DNA from: Sedimentibacter hydroxybenzoicus DSM 7310
GTDB taxonomy: Bacteria; Bacillota; Clostridia; Tissierellales; Sedimentibacteraceae
DNA length: 64,000 nucleotides
NCBI RefSeq assembly: GCF_013403245.1
Contig: NZ_JACBNQ010000011.1
Span: 1-64,000, forward strand
Reading direction: 5' to 3'
Shown here: piece after piece, positions 17,578 to 27,720 of the stretch
Numbering within the stretch: position 1 is the first letter of the stretch
How the letters are laid out: each line of letters starts with the position of its first letter
The notes under the pieces: model-generated
What the model was told of the DNA's origin: nothing
The model's database searches: none
Seen by the model: the letters and a program-made list of their open reading frames with translations, nothing else
Made by a program: the position numbers and the translations under genes

Positions 17578-18591
17578 ATGCTTTTAATTTTAAATAAAAA
17601 TGCTGATAATAAAGAGATATCTATAATAAAAGGTAAAATAAATAAATTAGGGTTAGAGGTTAACGAAATCAAGGAATTAAACTATCACATACTTGGTTTA
17701 ATCGGCGATGTCAGCAAACTTGATCCCGGTATTTTTGAAGCTTATAAAGCTATTGACAAGGTAATATTTGTTCAGGAGCCGTATAAAAAAGCAAATCGTC
17801 TGCTGCACCCCAACAATACTGAAATTAAAGTTAACAATGAAATCATCGGCGGAAATAAAATAAATATAATAGCAGGCCCCTGTTCCGTAGAAAATCAGAA
17901 GCAAATATTAAGTATTGCCGATGATGTTAAAAAATACGGTGCTAAATTCTTAAGGGGAGGAGCATTCAAGCCAAGGACATCTCCATACAGCTTTCAAGGG
18001 TTAAAACTTGAGGGATTAGAACTTTTAAAGCTTGCCAAACAATATACAGGACTTCCCATAGTAACTGAATTAACATCCTTGGATTTCTTGGATGAATATG
18101 TTGATAGTGTGGATATTATACAAGTTGGCGCACGTAACATGCAAAACTATGAAATGTTAAAACAACTTGGAAAAATTAACAAGCCCATATTATTAAAAAG
18201 GGGACCGTCCTCGACGGTTGAAGAACTGTTAATGTCAGCAGAGTACATACTGCTTGGTGGAAACGAAAATGTTATATTGTGTGAAAGAGGAATAAGGACG
18301 TTTGAAAGCTATACGAGAAATACTTTAGACCTAAGCGCGATTCCCGTAATAAAAAAATTAAGCCACCTTCCTGTTATAGTTGACCCCAGCCACGCAACGG
18401 GCAGATGGTGGATGGTAGAACCAATGGCACTTGCTTCTATCGCGGCAGGAGCCGATGGTTTAATAATTGAGGTCCATAACGATCCTGAAAATGCACTGTG
18501 TGACGGGAATCAATCGATAAAACCGGATAAATTAAAGCAGCTTATGGAAAAATTAAAACTTATTGCAAAAGCAGTGGGAAGAGATATATGA
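17578..18591 (+). CDS. aroF: 3-deoxy-7-phosphoheptulonate synthase (type I-beta)
   Basis: About 337 residues. It condenses phosphoenolpyruvate and erythrose-4-phosphate, the first step of the shikimate pathway. Residues ~1-70 are a ferredoxin-like regulatory domain found in the Thermotoga-type I-beta enzymes; the TIM barrel follows with IAGPCSVE, GGAFKPRTSPYSFQG, LLKRGPSSTVEE and VDPSHATGRW. ATG 17578 has GGAG nine bases upstream; the TTG at 17566 overlaps that site and is rejected. The regulatory domain suggests feedback inhibition by an aromatic amino acid. The stop overlaps the aroB start (ATGA). Confidence 0.95.
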   Translation: MLLILNKNADNKEISIIKGKINKLGLEVNEIKELNYHILGLIGDVSKLDPGIFEAYKAIDKVIFVQEPYKKANRLLHPNNTEIKVNNEIIGGNKINIIAGPCSVENQKQILSIADDVKKYGAKFLRGGAFKPRTSPYSFQGLKLEGLELLKLAKQYTGLPIVTELTSLDFLDEYVDSVDIIQVGARNMQNYEMLKQLGKINKPILLKRGPSSTVEELLMSAEYILLGGNENVILCERGIRTFESYTRNTLDLSAIPVIKKLSHLPVIVDPSHATGRWWMVEPMALASIAAGADGLIIEVHNDPENALCDGNQSIKPDKLKQLMEKLKLIAKAVGRDI

Positions 18592-19652
18592 AATTAGATA
18601 TTTATATAGAAAAAAACACGATGAAGTACGAAGTAATAATAAAAAATGCTTTAATTCAAAATCTGTCAGAGGAAATTAGAAATGTTTATACCGGCAAAAA
18701 GATAGCTGTCCTAACAGATGAAAATATATTTGAACTGTACGGAAGCAAATTGGAAAGCAGTTTACACGAGCAGTTTTATATCAGCTTTATTGTAATAAAG
18801 CCGGGTGAAAACAGTAAGACACTCAATGTTTTAGAATTTGTTTATGCGAAACTTTCAGAATATAATATTCAAAGAAGCGATTTGATAATTGCATTTGGCG
18901 GAGGTGTTGTAGGTGATTTAACCGGATTTGCGGCTTCCACATATTTAAGAGGCATAGATTATATACAAATACCCACATCGCTTATTGCCCAAACAGATTC
19001 ATGTATCGGAGGTAAGACGGCAGTTAATTTAACACAGGGAAAGAATTTGGCCGGAAGCTTCTACCACCCAAAAGCAGTATTGATTGATACTGATTTTTTA
19101 TTAACCTTAAGTGATAAGCATATAAAAGACGGTATGGGTGAAATTATAAAATATGCCTGTATAAAAGATTTATCATTGTTTCAAATTTTAATGAATATTA
19201 AATCAAAACAGGATCTTTTTGAGGATATAGAAGAAATCGTGCACACATGCTTAAGCATAAAAAAACAGTTGATTGAATCTGATGAAAAGGATAACGGTAT
19301 GAGAATGCTCTTAAACTTCGGTCATACAATAGGTCATGCCATTGAAAAATATTCAGGCTTCCAAATAGCTCACGGAGAAGCAGTATCCGCTGGCATGCTG
19401 ATAATAACAAAAAATAGTGAAAGAATAGGATATACGGAAATCGGAACATACGAAAAACTAAAAGCTGTATTGGATAATTTTAATATTCAATACAATTTAG
19501 ACGATTATAATAAAGAGGAAATTAAAAAATATATTTTATCCGATAAAAAAAATTTGAATAATAATATAAATTTAATCTTACTGAAGAAAATTGGCGAAAG
19601 CTTTGTACGCAATGTACCAATTAATTTAATTGATGAATTCATAACCCCGTAA
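18588..19652 (+). CDS. aroB: 3-dehydroquinate synthase
   Basis: 354 residues, the family length. Seen are the NAD-binding region (AFGGGVVGDLTGFAAS), the PTSLIAQTDSCIGGKTAVN segment, and metal-ligand segments GMGEIIKYA and NFGHTIGHAIEK with HGEAVSAGM. It converts the aroF product DAHP to dehydroquinate. The start codon overlaps the end of aroF by 4 bp, so the two are translated in series. Confidence 0.97.
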   Translation: MKLDIYIEKNTMKYEVIIKNALIQNLSEEIRNVYTGKKIAVLTDENIFELYGSKLESSLHEQFYISFIVIKPGENSKTLNVLEFVYAKLSEYNIQRSDLIIAFGGGVVGDLTGFAASTYLRGIDYIQIPTSLIAQTDSCIGGKTAVNLTQGKNLAGSFYHPKAVLIDTDFLLTLSDKHIKDGMGEIIKYACIKDLSLFQILMNIKSKQDLFEDIEEIVHTCLSIKKQLIESDEKDNGMRMLLNFGHTIGHAIEKYSGFQIAHGEAVSAGMLIITKNSERIGYTEIGTYEKLKAVLDNFNIQYNLDDYNKEEIKKYILSDKKNLNNNINLILLKKIGESFVRNVPINLIDEFITP

Positions 19653-19678
19653 TGACATGAGACAGGAGACAAGAAATT

Positions 19679-20869
19679 ATGGATATTTTAATTAAGCCGA
19701 CAAAGCTCAAAGGAAAATTAAATATACCTCCTTCAAAAAGCTTAAGCCACAGGGCTGTTATCTGCGCTTCTTTATGCAAAGGTGGAGAAAGCATAATCAA
19801 GAATCTCATTTTATCCGAAGACATAAAAGCAACAGTGGAAGGCATGAAACGGCTAATCGACAAGCATATTCATAATCTGGTGATTGATTGTAAGGAATCC
19901 GGCTCAACTCTCAGATTTTTAATTCCCATTTCCATTGTCTTAAACAATCAATGCAGATTTAAAGGAAGCCCAAGGTTGTTTGAGCGACCCTTGGATATAT
20001 ATTTCGATATTTTTAATGAGCAGAATATTACTTATAAAACATCTAAGGATGTCCCATTATATGTTAAAGGAAATTTGAAAGCTGGTACATATAAAATATC
20101 AGGTAAAATCAGCTCCCAGTTTATTTCAGGTTTATTCTTTGCCCTTCCTCTTCTATCCGGTGATTCTAATATCATAATTTCGGACAGCTTGGAATCTAGA
20201 AGCTATGTAAATATGACAATTGATGTAATGGAGAAATTTGGAGTTATAATAAAACAAATGAATGCAAATGAATTTTATATCAGGGGTAATCAGAATTATA
20301 TAAGCAGCTCTTATACTATAGAAGCCGACTATTCTCAGGCAAGCTTCTTTTTAGCGGCAAATGAATTAGGAAATAATATTGATTGTTTAGGATTAAATGA
20401 TACTTCTTTACAGGGTGATAAGGAAATAGTCGATATAATAAAAAGATACAAAAGCGCAGAAAGAGAAATTGTAATTGATGCATCCCAAATACCTGACTTA
20501 GTTCCGATAATATCTGTGCTTGCATCTTTAAAAAATGGCTTAACAACTAAAATAATAAATGCCGGACGCCTTCGTATAAAGGAATCGGACAGATTAAAAG
20601 CAATTTCAACAGAAATGAAAAAAATCGGCGCTGATATTAATGAAACTGAGGACGGATTAATTATCAACGGAGTAGAAAAATTATCGGGCGGAACCAAAGT
20701 AAGCAGCTGGAATGACCATCGTATAGCAATGTCATTAGCTATTGCCGCAACAAACTGTGAAAAAGAAATAATACTTGAAAATTGCCAAGCGGTTAATAAA
20801 TCTTATCCCACCTTTTGGGACGATTATAAATATTTAGGAGGTGAAATCAATGAGCTCAATAATAGGTAA
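19679..20869 (+). CDS. aroA: 3-phosphoshikimate 1-carboxyvinyltransferase (EPSP synthase)
   Basis: 396 residues, a little shorter than the E. coli enzyme. Visible motifs are PPSKSLSHRAVI (phosphate-binding lysine), ESGSTLRFLIP, GRLRIKESDRL and WNDHRIAMSLAIAA, all active-site segments of the family. It transfers enolpyruvyl from PEP to shikimate-3-phosphate. A ribosome site AGGAG lies upstream of ATG 19679, 26 bp after aroB. The last 20 bp overlap the aroC reading frame. Confidence 0.96.
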   Translation: MDILIKPTKLKGKLNIPPSKSLSHRAVICASLCKGGESIIKNLILSEDIKATVEGMKRLIDKHIHNLVIDCKESGSTLRFLIPISIVLNNQCRFKGSPRLFERPLDIYFDIFNEQNITYKTSKDVPLYVKGNLKAGTYKISGKISSQFISGLFFALPLLSGDSNIIISDSLESRSYVNMTIDVMEKFGVIIKQMNANEFYIRGNQNYISSSYTIEADYSQASFFLAANELGNNIDCLGLNDTSLQGDKEIVDIIKRYKSAEREIVIDASQIPDLVPIISVLASLKNGLTTKIINAGRLRIKESDRLKAISTEMKKIGADINETEDGLIINGVEKLSGGTKVSSWNDHRIAMSLAIAATNCEKEIILENCQAVNKSYPTFWDDYKYLGGEINELNNR

Positions 20870-21941
20870 TAAATTGAAAATAAGTTTATTTGGTGAATCA
20901 CATGGTGAGGCGACAGGAATAGTAATTGACGGTTTGCCCCCTGGAGTAGAGTTGAATTTAGAATATATAGACGAGCATATGAAAAAAAGATCACCCGGAC
21001 AAAGCGTATTATCAACTCCTCGCATAGAAAAAGATAAATACGACATAGTAAGCGGTTATTTCCAGGGAAAAACTACAGGTACCCCACTTTGTGCTCTAAT
21101 CAGGAATGAAAATATAAAACCTGGGGATTACAGCGAAATAAAATCAAAAATACGCCCCGGTCATGGAGATTATACCGGATTTGTTAAATACAAGGGATTC
21201 AATGACTACAGAGGAGGCGGTCATTTCTCGGGCAGATTGACGGCCCCCTTAACCTTCGCCGGTGCCATTGCCATGCAAATACTTCAAAGCAAAAATATAC
21301 ATATAGTAAGCAGAATAAAAAGTATAAAAGATATAACAGACGATATTGAAATAAATTTACAGGAAAATGAAATTGACAGATTATCAAAAATGAATTTCCC
21401 CGTACTTTCTCCGGATAAACTGAGCCTGATGCAGGAGAAAATAACAGAAGCAAAAGAAAACAACAATTCAGTCGGAGGGATAATTGAAACTTATATAGTA
21501 AACGTACCTGCCGGTTATGGAGAGCCGTTTTTTGATTCGGTTGAAAGTAAATTATCTCATATGATGTTTTCAATACCTGCGGTTAAGGGCATAGAATTTG
21601 GTGCTGGATTTAATATAACTACACTTGCAGGCTGCAATGCAAATGATGAATTCATTATAACCGAAAATAAAGTAATGACAAAGACAAATAATAACGGCGG
21701 AATATTAGGCGGAATAACTAACGGCATGCCCATTGTTTTCAGATCTGCCATAAAACCAACCTCCTCAATAGGTATATCTCAGCGTACAGTAGATTTACAT
21801 GAAATGAAGGAAACCGAAATTAATGTTACCGGACGACACGACCCGTGCATAGTTCCGAGGGTTATACCCGTGATAAATGGTGCTTCTGCATTAGTGATTC
21901 TTGATTTGATTTTAGAAAGAGACGGTGAACTATGGATTTAA
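20850..21941 (+). CDS. aroC: Chorismate synthase
   Basis: 363 residues. Family signatures are GESHGEATGIVIDGLPPG near the N-terminus, RPGHGDYTGFVKY and DYRGGGHFSGRLTA in the flavin pocket, and RHDPCIVPRVIPV toward the end. It eliminates phosphate from EPSP using reduced FMN. ATG 20850 follows AGGAGGTG (20837-20844), which lies inside the end of aroA; the GTG at 20841 overlaps that site and is rejected. Confidence 0.96.
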   Translation: MSSIIGNKLKISLFGESHGEATGIVIDGLPPGVELNLEYIDEHMKKRSPGQSVLSTPRIEKDKYDIVSGYFQGKTTGTPLCALIRNENIKPGDYSEIKSKIRPGHGDYTGFVKYKGFNDYRGGGHFSGRLTAPLTFAGAIAMQILQSKNIHIVSRIKSIKDITDDIEINLQENEIDRLSKMNFPVLSPDKLSLMQEKITEAKENNNSVGGIIETYIVNVPAGYGEPFFDSVESKLSHMMFSIPAVKGIEFGAGFNITTLAGCNANDEFIITENKVMTKTNNNGGILGGITNGMPIVFRSAIKPTSSIGISQRTVDLHEMKETEINVTGRHDPCIVPRVIPVINGASALVILDLILERDGELWI

Positions 21942-22186
21942 ATTCTGTAAGAATTGAAATAAATAAAATAGACAAAGAAATAGTTGCCTGTATGGAAAAA
22001 AGATTTAATTTAGCCGTAGAAATAGGCAAATATAAAAAAGAAAACAATCTGCCTGTATATGATGAAGTCAGAGAAAAAAAGGTAATAGAAAGCTGCATAG
22101 GTTATTTAAACAATAAGAATTATGCCAGTCATATAGAATATATATATATGCAGATTATGAACTCAAGTAAGGAATTACAGCTATGA
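21932..22186 (+). CDS. Monofunctional chorismate mutase, AroQ class
   Basis: 84 residues, all-helical AroQ fold. It begins with the usual LNSVRIEINKIDKEIVACMEKR pattern in pieces (R-x3-I-x-D-x2-I and an ER-F motif), then KYKKENNLPVYDEVREKKV with the conserved catalytic lysine and arginine. It rearranges chorismate to prephenate, committing flux to phenylalanine and tyrosine. It overlaps aroC by 10 bp and aroK by 4 bp. No prephenate dehydratase domain is attached. Confidence 0.9.
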   Translation: MDLNSVRIEINKIDKEIVACMEKRFNLAVEIGKYKKENNLPVYDEVREKKVIESCIGYLNNKNYASHIEYIYMQIMNSSKELQL

Positions 22187-22683
22187 GAAAAAACATCGTA
22201 TTAATAGGAATGCCAGGCAGCGGTAAGACTGCAATAGGAAAAGAACTAGCCAAAAAGTTAAATATGAGTTTTGTCGATATGGATGAAATGATCGAAGCAA
22301 AAGAAGGTAAAAGTATTACGGAAATATTTAAAATTGGAGAAAAATATTTCAGAAACTTAGAAACCGACTGTGCAGAAGAATTAAGACATAAAAACTCCTT
22401 AGTTATTTCTGCGGGCGGAGGAATCGTTAAAAGGAAAGAAAATATTGATTATTTAAAAAATAATTCTATTGTGGTTTTTATAAACAGGCATCCTGATAAC
22501 ATTGTAAACGATGTTGATATTCAAAAGCGACCTTTACTGTGTAATGATATCAACAATGTATATAAGCTTTATGATGAAAGAATAACTTTATATAAAAAAT
22601 ATTGTGATATTGAAATAATTAATGATAGAGAATTTATTGATATTGCAGAAAAAATTATACAAGAGCTCATAAAAACATCCTGA
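22183..22683 (+). CDS. aroK: Shikimate kinase
   Basis: 166 residues. P-loop GMPGSGKTAIGK, the shikimate-binding D-M-D-E-M segment (FVDMDEMIE), SAGGGIVKRKEN and a lid region with RPLL are all present. It phosphorylates shikimate, the step before EPSP synthase. It is the last gene of the operon, overlapping the chorismate mutase gene by 4 bp; 3-dehydroquinase and shikimate dehydrogenase genes are not in the window. Confidence 0.95.
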   Translation: MRKNIVLIGMPGSGKTAIGKELAKKLNMSFVDMDEMIEAKEGKSITEIFKIGEKYFRNLETDCAEELRHKNSLVISAGGGIVKRKENIDYLKNNSIVVFINRHPDNIVNDVDIQKRPLLCNDINNVYKLYDERITLYKKYCDIEIINDREFIDIAEKIIQELIKTS

Positions 22684-22702
22684 GGGCTGATTATTAGCCC
22701 TC
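22682..22702. terminator. Hairpin at the shared 3' ends of aroK and the GGDEF gene
   Basis: GAGGGCT (22682-22688) and AGCCCTC (22696-22702), starting at the aroK stop codon. The T tract is weak, so termination is likely but not certain. Confidence 0.55.
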
Positions 22703-25221
22703 TATTGCAGAATTTTAATAAATAGGCATACAATACTCGGCTCAAATTGTGTTCCCGCATTTCTTTGCAGCTCGCAAACAGCATCTTCACTGCTCATAGC
22801 ATTTCTATATACCCTGTCACTGGTCATAGCATCGTATGCGTCAGCCACCGCAAGAATACGACATGAAAGGGGAATTTCCGTTCCTTTTAACTCTCGTGGA
22901 TATCCACTGCCGTCCCAGCGCTCGTGGTGTGACAATATCAAATCCGCCACAACAGCAAGCTCCGGTGTTGCCTGAGCAATACGATAACCGATTTGAGGAT
23001 GCTGTTTCATCTCTTCCCATTCTTCAGGAGTAAGAGATCCAGGTTTTTGCAGAATATTCGGATCAATGCTGACCTTTCCGATATCATGCAGAAGAGCCAG
23101 CAGGGAGAGCTCGTCCATTTCCTTGGATGAAAGCTGAAGCTCTCTTCCTATGGCGTGACAGTATGTTTCAATCCGTTTTGAATGTTCCTCTGTTTCGTTG
23201 CTTTTTTCATAAAGGGTGGCAAGCAGTGTACTTATAATAGCATTCCTATAGCTCTTTCCATCCAACAGCTTTTGTTGATACATATATTTTTCTGCTTGTT
23301 GAATTGCTTGCTGGATACTGTTTTCTCCCGTATGCTTACATGCGCATCCAAGTGACAAGCTAAGAGATAAACTACTGCCTTCTATTGCAATATGGACGTC
23401 CTTAATTTTTTGGATAACCTCTTCTGCCGATTCAAGCGGTTTCCCGGTCATGATTATAACAAATTCATCTCCACCCCAACGAGCAATCAAATCATCTTCT
23501 TTACAGAACTTTTGCATAATCTCGGCTACATTTTTAAGTAAAGTGTCTCCGGCCTTATGTCCGAATACATCATTTGTTATTTTGAGACCATTAACATCTG
23601 CCATAATCACTGAAATAGGCAAGTGCTCATCTTTATCCAATACAGATATTTTTTCCTCAATGTAACGACGGTTATATAGACCGGTCAAATGATCGCGGTA
23701 GCTTAAAAACTCAATTTGTTTTCTATGGTTCTTTTCGTCACTGACATCACGGAATACCATCACAACACCGAAGGTTCGTCCGCCTTCAGTTTTGATGGGC
23801 GCCGCACTGTCTGCAATTGGTATATACCTTCCCTGGCGCGTTACCAATTCGGTATGATTTGCAAGTCCTACAATCCGCCCGGTTTCCAAAACCTTTAGTA
23901 TAGGATTTTCCACTAATTGTCCGGTTTCTTCATTCTGAAGAACAAACACTTCAGTAAAATATCTTCCCACCGCAGTATTCTTATCCCAGCCTGTCAGATT
24001 TTCAGCAACACTGTTCAAGCCGGTAATTATACCGTTATTATCTGTTGTAACCACACCATCGCCTATAGATTGCAACGTCGTGAGCAGTATTTCCTTTTCC
24101 ATATAAAGTTCTTTCTTATAATCTTCCCGATCCGTGACGTCAAAAATAATAGAATAAAGCAATGTGTTTTTTCCATCCGAGATAGGACAGGAATAGACAT
24201 CCACTATCCTGATATCCCCGCTTTTCAAACGATGGGGAAAAATAAAGAAGCGCTGCTTTTTTTTATACGTCATCAGACGATATTTTTCCACTTCATCAGG
24301 CGGCAGCATGTTGATGTCGCGGATTAAAAGACTTTGAAGCTCCTCCTTAGAATAACCGTAAAACTCGCAAGCCGCAGGGTTTGCATCAACAATTCTTCCT
24401 GAAATCGGCTCAATTATCAACATAACAGCGTCATGATAATCAAACATTGACTGTAGTCTCTGAGCCAGCACCTCATTTTCATCCTGGGCTTCTTTAAGCT
24501 CTGAAACATCCTTGCTGGAACATAGGAGATAGCGTATCCCATCCTTCCCAAATACCGGAGTTACTTCTGTCTGCCAAACCCGCTTTCCCGGTGCAAAGTT
24601 GAAATTCTGTTCATAGCTGATGGGACGGCCTGTCCGCATGCATTCCTCATAGTATTCCTGCAGCTTTGAACCCACCTCATAACCAAGAAGTTGGATGGGT
24701 GCCATTCCATTAATATTGCTGAAACCGGTTAATGCCTGATGCACAGCGTTATTGCGGATATATCTGAATCCACCTCTGCTGTATTCAACGAGACTGATCG
24801 CATCATGGGTTTTGTTGAAAACAATATCCAAATCCTCATCATGTCCATGCCATCCTAACTCCCCGTCTGCGTCCCGTACGACCAGCATCAGGGATTCTTT
24901 GCCCAAAGGGACGACTGTAATCATAAAATACCTCTTTAAAGCTTCAAACCATTGCGTCGTTTCCTGAGTCCTTCCCAACCGGGCAACATCTTCATAATAA
25001 GAGAGCCAGAATAGCCCCTCGGACTTTGCAAATCCTGTAAGTCCGGATACTTTTTTATGTAAGATATCCTCTCTGCTCCAGCCTGTCAGCTTTTCAAAAG
25101 CGTAGTTGATGTCAGTGAACATATAATCTACAGCTTTGTTACGTTTATTCAAAAATAGTCTCAGATAGCCGATGCCAAAAGGAGGGTCATCCGGCATATT
25201 TCGAAAATTATCAGCTTTCAT
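22702..25221 (-). CDS. PAS-PAS-PAS-GGDEF-HD-GYP signalling protein
   Basis: 839 residues, no membrane segment. About four PAS-like sensor domains (~20-500; note WSREDI, FYGYSKEEL and LTGWDKNTAVG segments) are followed by a GGDEF domain (~505-660, with intact GGDEF in ARWGGDEFVIIMTG) and an HD-GYP domain (~665-839, HDIGKVSID, LSHHERWDGSGYPR, AVADAYDAMTSDRVYR). An intact GGDEF makes cyclic-di-GMP and HD-GYP degrades it, so the protein may switch between activities on PAS input. ATG 25221 has an AAGGGTGG site; the GTG at 25242 is the alternative. It lies 37 bp after the chemoreceptor gene, in the same direction. The base composition is more GC-rich than the aro genes. Confidence 0.92.
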   Translation of the reverse strand: MKADNFRNMPDDPPFGIGYLRLFLNKRNKAVDYMFTDINYAFEKLTGWSREDILHKKVSGLTGFAKSEGLFWLSYYEDVARLGRTQETTQWFEALKRYFMITVVPLGKESLMLVVRDADGELGWHGHDEDLDIVFNKTHDAISLVEYSRGGFRYIRNNAVHQALTGFSNINGMAPIQLLGYEVGSKLQEYYEECMRTGRPISYEQNFNFAPGKRVWQTEVTPVFGKDGIRYLLCSSKDVSELKEAQDENEVLAQRLQSMFDYHDAVMLIIEPISGRIVDANPAACEFYGYSKEELQSLLIRDINMLPPDEVEKYRLMTYKKKQRFFIFPHRLKSGDIRIVDVYSCPISDGKNTLLYSIIFDVTDREDYKKELYMEKEILLTTLQSIGDGVVTTDNNGIITGLNSVAENLTGWDKNTAVGRYFTEVFVLQNEETGQLVENPILKVLETGRIVGLANHTELVTRQGRYIPIADSAAPIKTEGGRTFGVVMVFRDVSDEKNHRKQIEFLSYRDHLTGLYNRRYIEEKISVLDKDEHLPISVIMADVNGLKITNDVFGHKAGDTLLKNVAEIMQKFCKEDDLIARWGGDEFVIIMTGKPLESAEEVIQKIKDVHIAIEGSSLSLSLSLGCACKHTGENSIQQAIQQAEKYMYQQKLLDGKSYRNAIISTLLATLYEKSNETEEHSKRIETYCHAIGRELQLSSKEMDELSLLALLHDIGKVSIDPNILQKPGSLTPEEWEEMKQHPQIGYRIAQATPELAVVADLILSHHERWDGSGYPRELKGTEIPLSCRILAVADAYDAMTSDRVYRNAMSSEDAVCELQRNAGTQFEPSIVCLFIKILQ

Positions 25222-25258
25222 ACTTACCACCCTTTCCGGCACATGTCTACATGATTGT

Positions 25259-26947
25259 CTACATGTCCTCCTGCATTATTTCCTCACAAAGCTTGAATCT
25301 TCCAACCTCTTCGCGAAGTGCACCCGCCTGTGCAGACATTTCTTCGCTTGTGGCCGAATTTTCTTCAGCCGTAGCAGCATTCGTCTGTACAACATCGGAA
25401 ACCTGCTCAATTCCTTGTTTAATCTGTTCTATAGCCTTGGTTTGTTCATAAGATGCCTGTTCAATCTTAGCAAAGCTTTCGGTAACCTTTAGAGCACTTT
25501 TCCCTACATCCTGCAATACCTGCGCAGTTTGTACGGTTATTTGTGTGCCTTTGGATACGGTATCAACAGAATTATGAATTAAATCTGACGTCTGCTTTGC
25601 AGCCTCCGCAGATTTTGCAGCCAGACTGCGCACCTCATCCGCTACAACCGCAAAGCCCTTGCCCGCAGCCCCTGCACGTGCTGCTTCAATTGCAGCATTC
25701 AATGCAAGTATGTTTGTCTGGAACGCGATGTCCTCAATTACCTTCGTAATATTAGCAATCTGATTGGATGCGGAGCCTATTTCCTCCATAGCCGCTGTGA
25801 GCTGCTTCATATGCTCGTTTCCTGCATCTACCCCTGCACCTGCCTCATCTATATAATGTGCTGCTGATTTGACGTTGGAAGAGTTTTCTGCTGCCTGCTC
25901 TGCAATTTGTGTAACAGAAGCATTCAGCTCCTCAACCGAGGATGCCTGTTCCGCAGAACCTGCCGCAAGTTCCTGCGCCCCGCTTGAAACCTGAGAAGCT
26001 CCGATACTTACCTGTTCGGCTGCGGAATTTATGGTCTGCAGTGTATTGTTCAACGCCGAAGCCGTACTCTGAATTGCCTGCTTGATAGCAGCAAAGTCAC
26101 CAATATAATCCATGTCCACACTAATGCACATATCACCTTTGGATAGCTGACCAAGCTTATCCGATATGTCACGTATATATCCGTTTATGATGCTGATTGC
26201 CTTATTAAGAGCATCCGCCATCTTACCCATTTCATTTTGACTTTCGAGGTCAATCCGGATATTGAGTTCGCCTTTCGCAAGCTTCTCGGCAGCCTTAGTT
26301 ATCTTCATGGTTGGTTTAACGGTAATTCTGATAATAAATAATGCTATAATCACTGACACAATCAATACCATACTTATAATGATGAGTTGTATAATCGAAT
26401 TTGTCTGTAATGTTGAAGCCGATACAGTCATGCTGTAAGCAGCCAATTCATTGCATCTGTCGGCAATGCCGTTAAGGCCGCTGATGATAGTCATTACATT
26501 CGGTAAAATTACACTGTTCAGAAGCTCTTTTGCCGCTGCAGGGTTGGTCTTATTAAGCTCTATAATATCTCCTGCCCGTCCGTGAATTGTATTATGTGGC
26601 TCTATAATGCCTGATATTGCAGATGATATAATCGCATCGTTTTTCAGTTCATCATTTAATGTGTCCATCCATGTACCAAAAGAGCAGGTATGAGGGTCAA
26701 GACTTCCGGTAAAATCCGTACCTTTATCCAAATGATTTCTTAAATTGTCTACCCATAAAATATGTGCGGCTGTTATACTTGAAATCTCCTGGCTCTGTTC
26801 AATCTTATGTTCTACATCGGCTTCACAAGCTCTGTTTTGTAACCATCCGGTTATTAAAACAGTAACAGCGATGGCATTAAATACAAATATGATCGCAAAT
26901 AGAAATAATAACTGTGTTTTAATTGACTTTTTAATCGATTTTATCAT
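25259..26947 (-). CDS. Methyl-accepting chemotaxis protein with CZB-like sensor
   Basis: 562 residues. TM1 ~12-34, an extracytoplasmic sensor of ~150 residues, TM2 ~186-206, a HAMP domain (~207-260), then the signalling coiled coil with the conserved tip ([35 protein letters not shown]). The sensor contains the spaced residues of a chemoreceptor zinc-binding (CZB) domain: His62-x2-Trp65, Cys88-x-FG-x-Trp93, and His118-x3-His122. CZB domains bind zinc and sense zinc or chlorine oxidants, usually in the cytoplasm; here the position between the membrane helices points outside. The C-terminus has no CheR pentapeptide. Good SD (AGAGGAT) before ATG 26947. Confidence 0.92.
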   Translation of the reverse strand: MIKSIKKSIKTQLLFLFAIIFVFNAIAVTVLITGWLQNRACEADVEHKIEQSQEISSITAAHILWVDNLRNHLDKGTDFTGSLDPHTCSFGTWMDTLNDELKNDAIISSAISGIIEPHNTIHGRAGDIIELNKTNPAAAKELLNSVILPNVMTIISGLNGIADRCNELAAYSMTVSASTLQTNSIIQLIIISMVLIVSVIIALFIIRITVKPTMKITKAAEKLAKGELNIRIDLESQNEMGKMADALNKAISIINGYIRDISDKLGQLSKGDMCISVDMDYIGDFAAIKQAIQSTASALNNTLQTINSAAEQVSIGASQVSSGAQELAAGSAEQASSVEELNASVTQIAEQAAENSSNVKSAAHYIDEAGAGVDAGNEHMKQLTAAMEEIGSASNQIANITKVIEDIAFQTNILALNAAIEAARAGAAGKGFAVVADEVRSLAAKSAEAAKQTSDLIHNSVDTVSKGTQITVQTAQVLQDVGKSALKVTESFAKIEQASYEQTKAIEQIKQGIEQVSDVVQTNAATAEENSATSEEMSAQAGALREEVGRFKLCEEIMQEDM

Positions 26948-27061
26948 TTGATATCCTCTTTTCTTAATATTATTAAAGCGTTACTCACGTCTTATACTCT
27001 GAATTCCTATAGCTAAGATCTGTGAAGCCTATATAAGATTTTTAAGAATAACGTCAATAGC

Positions 27062-27559
27062 TCAGGCCATCGCGCCTAGCATGTCAAGCTCATCGCCTGT
27101 CAGCAGCTTTTGACAATCCAGCAGCAGGTTGATATTTCCGCCTGTCTTCCCGATTCCTTTGATGTACTTGTGTCCGCCTTTGCCCATCTCCGGTAAAGTC
27201 GTGATATCTTCATCATTCATGGTAAGTACCTCTGCTACGCTGTCCACAATCAGTCCGATGGAAGTACCGATGGTGTCAATTACAATAATGCATGTTCTGC
27301 CGTCATATTCTCTGACAGCCTTTTTAAAACGCAGACGTGCGTCCATAACAGGTATTATTTTCCCGCGAAGATTTGTAATGCCTTTTACATATTCAGGCAT
27401 TTCAGGAACTTCCGTAATGGGTTGAATACTGATTATTTCGGTAATATATCGTATCTCCATACCATATAACTCGTTTCCCATAGTAAAGATAAGATATTTT
27501 CCTCTCAATGTGTCCTCATCCTCCATTTCTGCCAGATTTAACAAATTTGTTTCTGTCAC
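27062..27559 (-). CDS. cheW: Chemotaxis coupling protein CheW
   Basis: 165 residues, the usual CheW length. Two intertwined beta domains with YLIFTMGNELYGMEI, ITEVPEMPEYVKGITNLRG-type (conserved V-x2-P-x-F/Y-V-x-G-x-NLRG) and IGLIVDSVAEVL. It couples chemoreceptors to the CheA kinase. The start is GTG 27559, eight bases after AGGAGG. It lies 114 bp upstream of the chemoreceptor gene on the same strand. No CheA or CheY gene is in the window, so this is a satellite receptor cluster. Confidence 0.93.
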   Translation of the reverse strand: MTETNLLNLAEMEDEDTLRGKYLIFTMGNELYGMEIRYITEIISIQPITEVPEMPEYVKGITNLRGKIIPVMDARLRFKKAVREYDGRTCIIVIDTIGTSIGLIVDSVAEVLTMNDEDITTLPEMGKGGHKYIKGIGKTGGNINLLLDCQKLLTGDELDMLGAMA

Positions 27560-27720
27560 TGAATTGTCCTCCTTTAATTTTTATATTTACAACTTAAAAG
27601 CATCTCATTCCTTCAATAAAAAATTCCTTGTGCTTATGATTTTAATAATAAATTGTTAAATAATGAACAAACAATGTTAGCATTACTATAAAGCATTAAA
27701 AATAAAATAAATCCATGTAC

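Noticed and set aside
22702-27559. Prophage or transposon carrying the signalling block
   Set aside because: There are no integrase, transposase, target-site duplications or tRNA; only a composition impression supports transfer.
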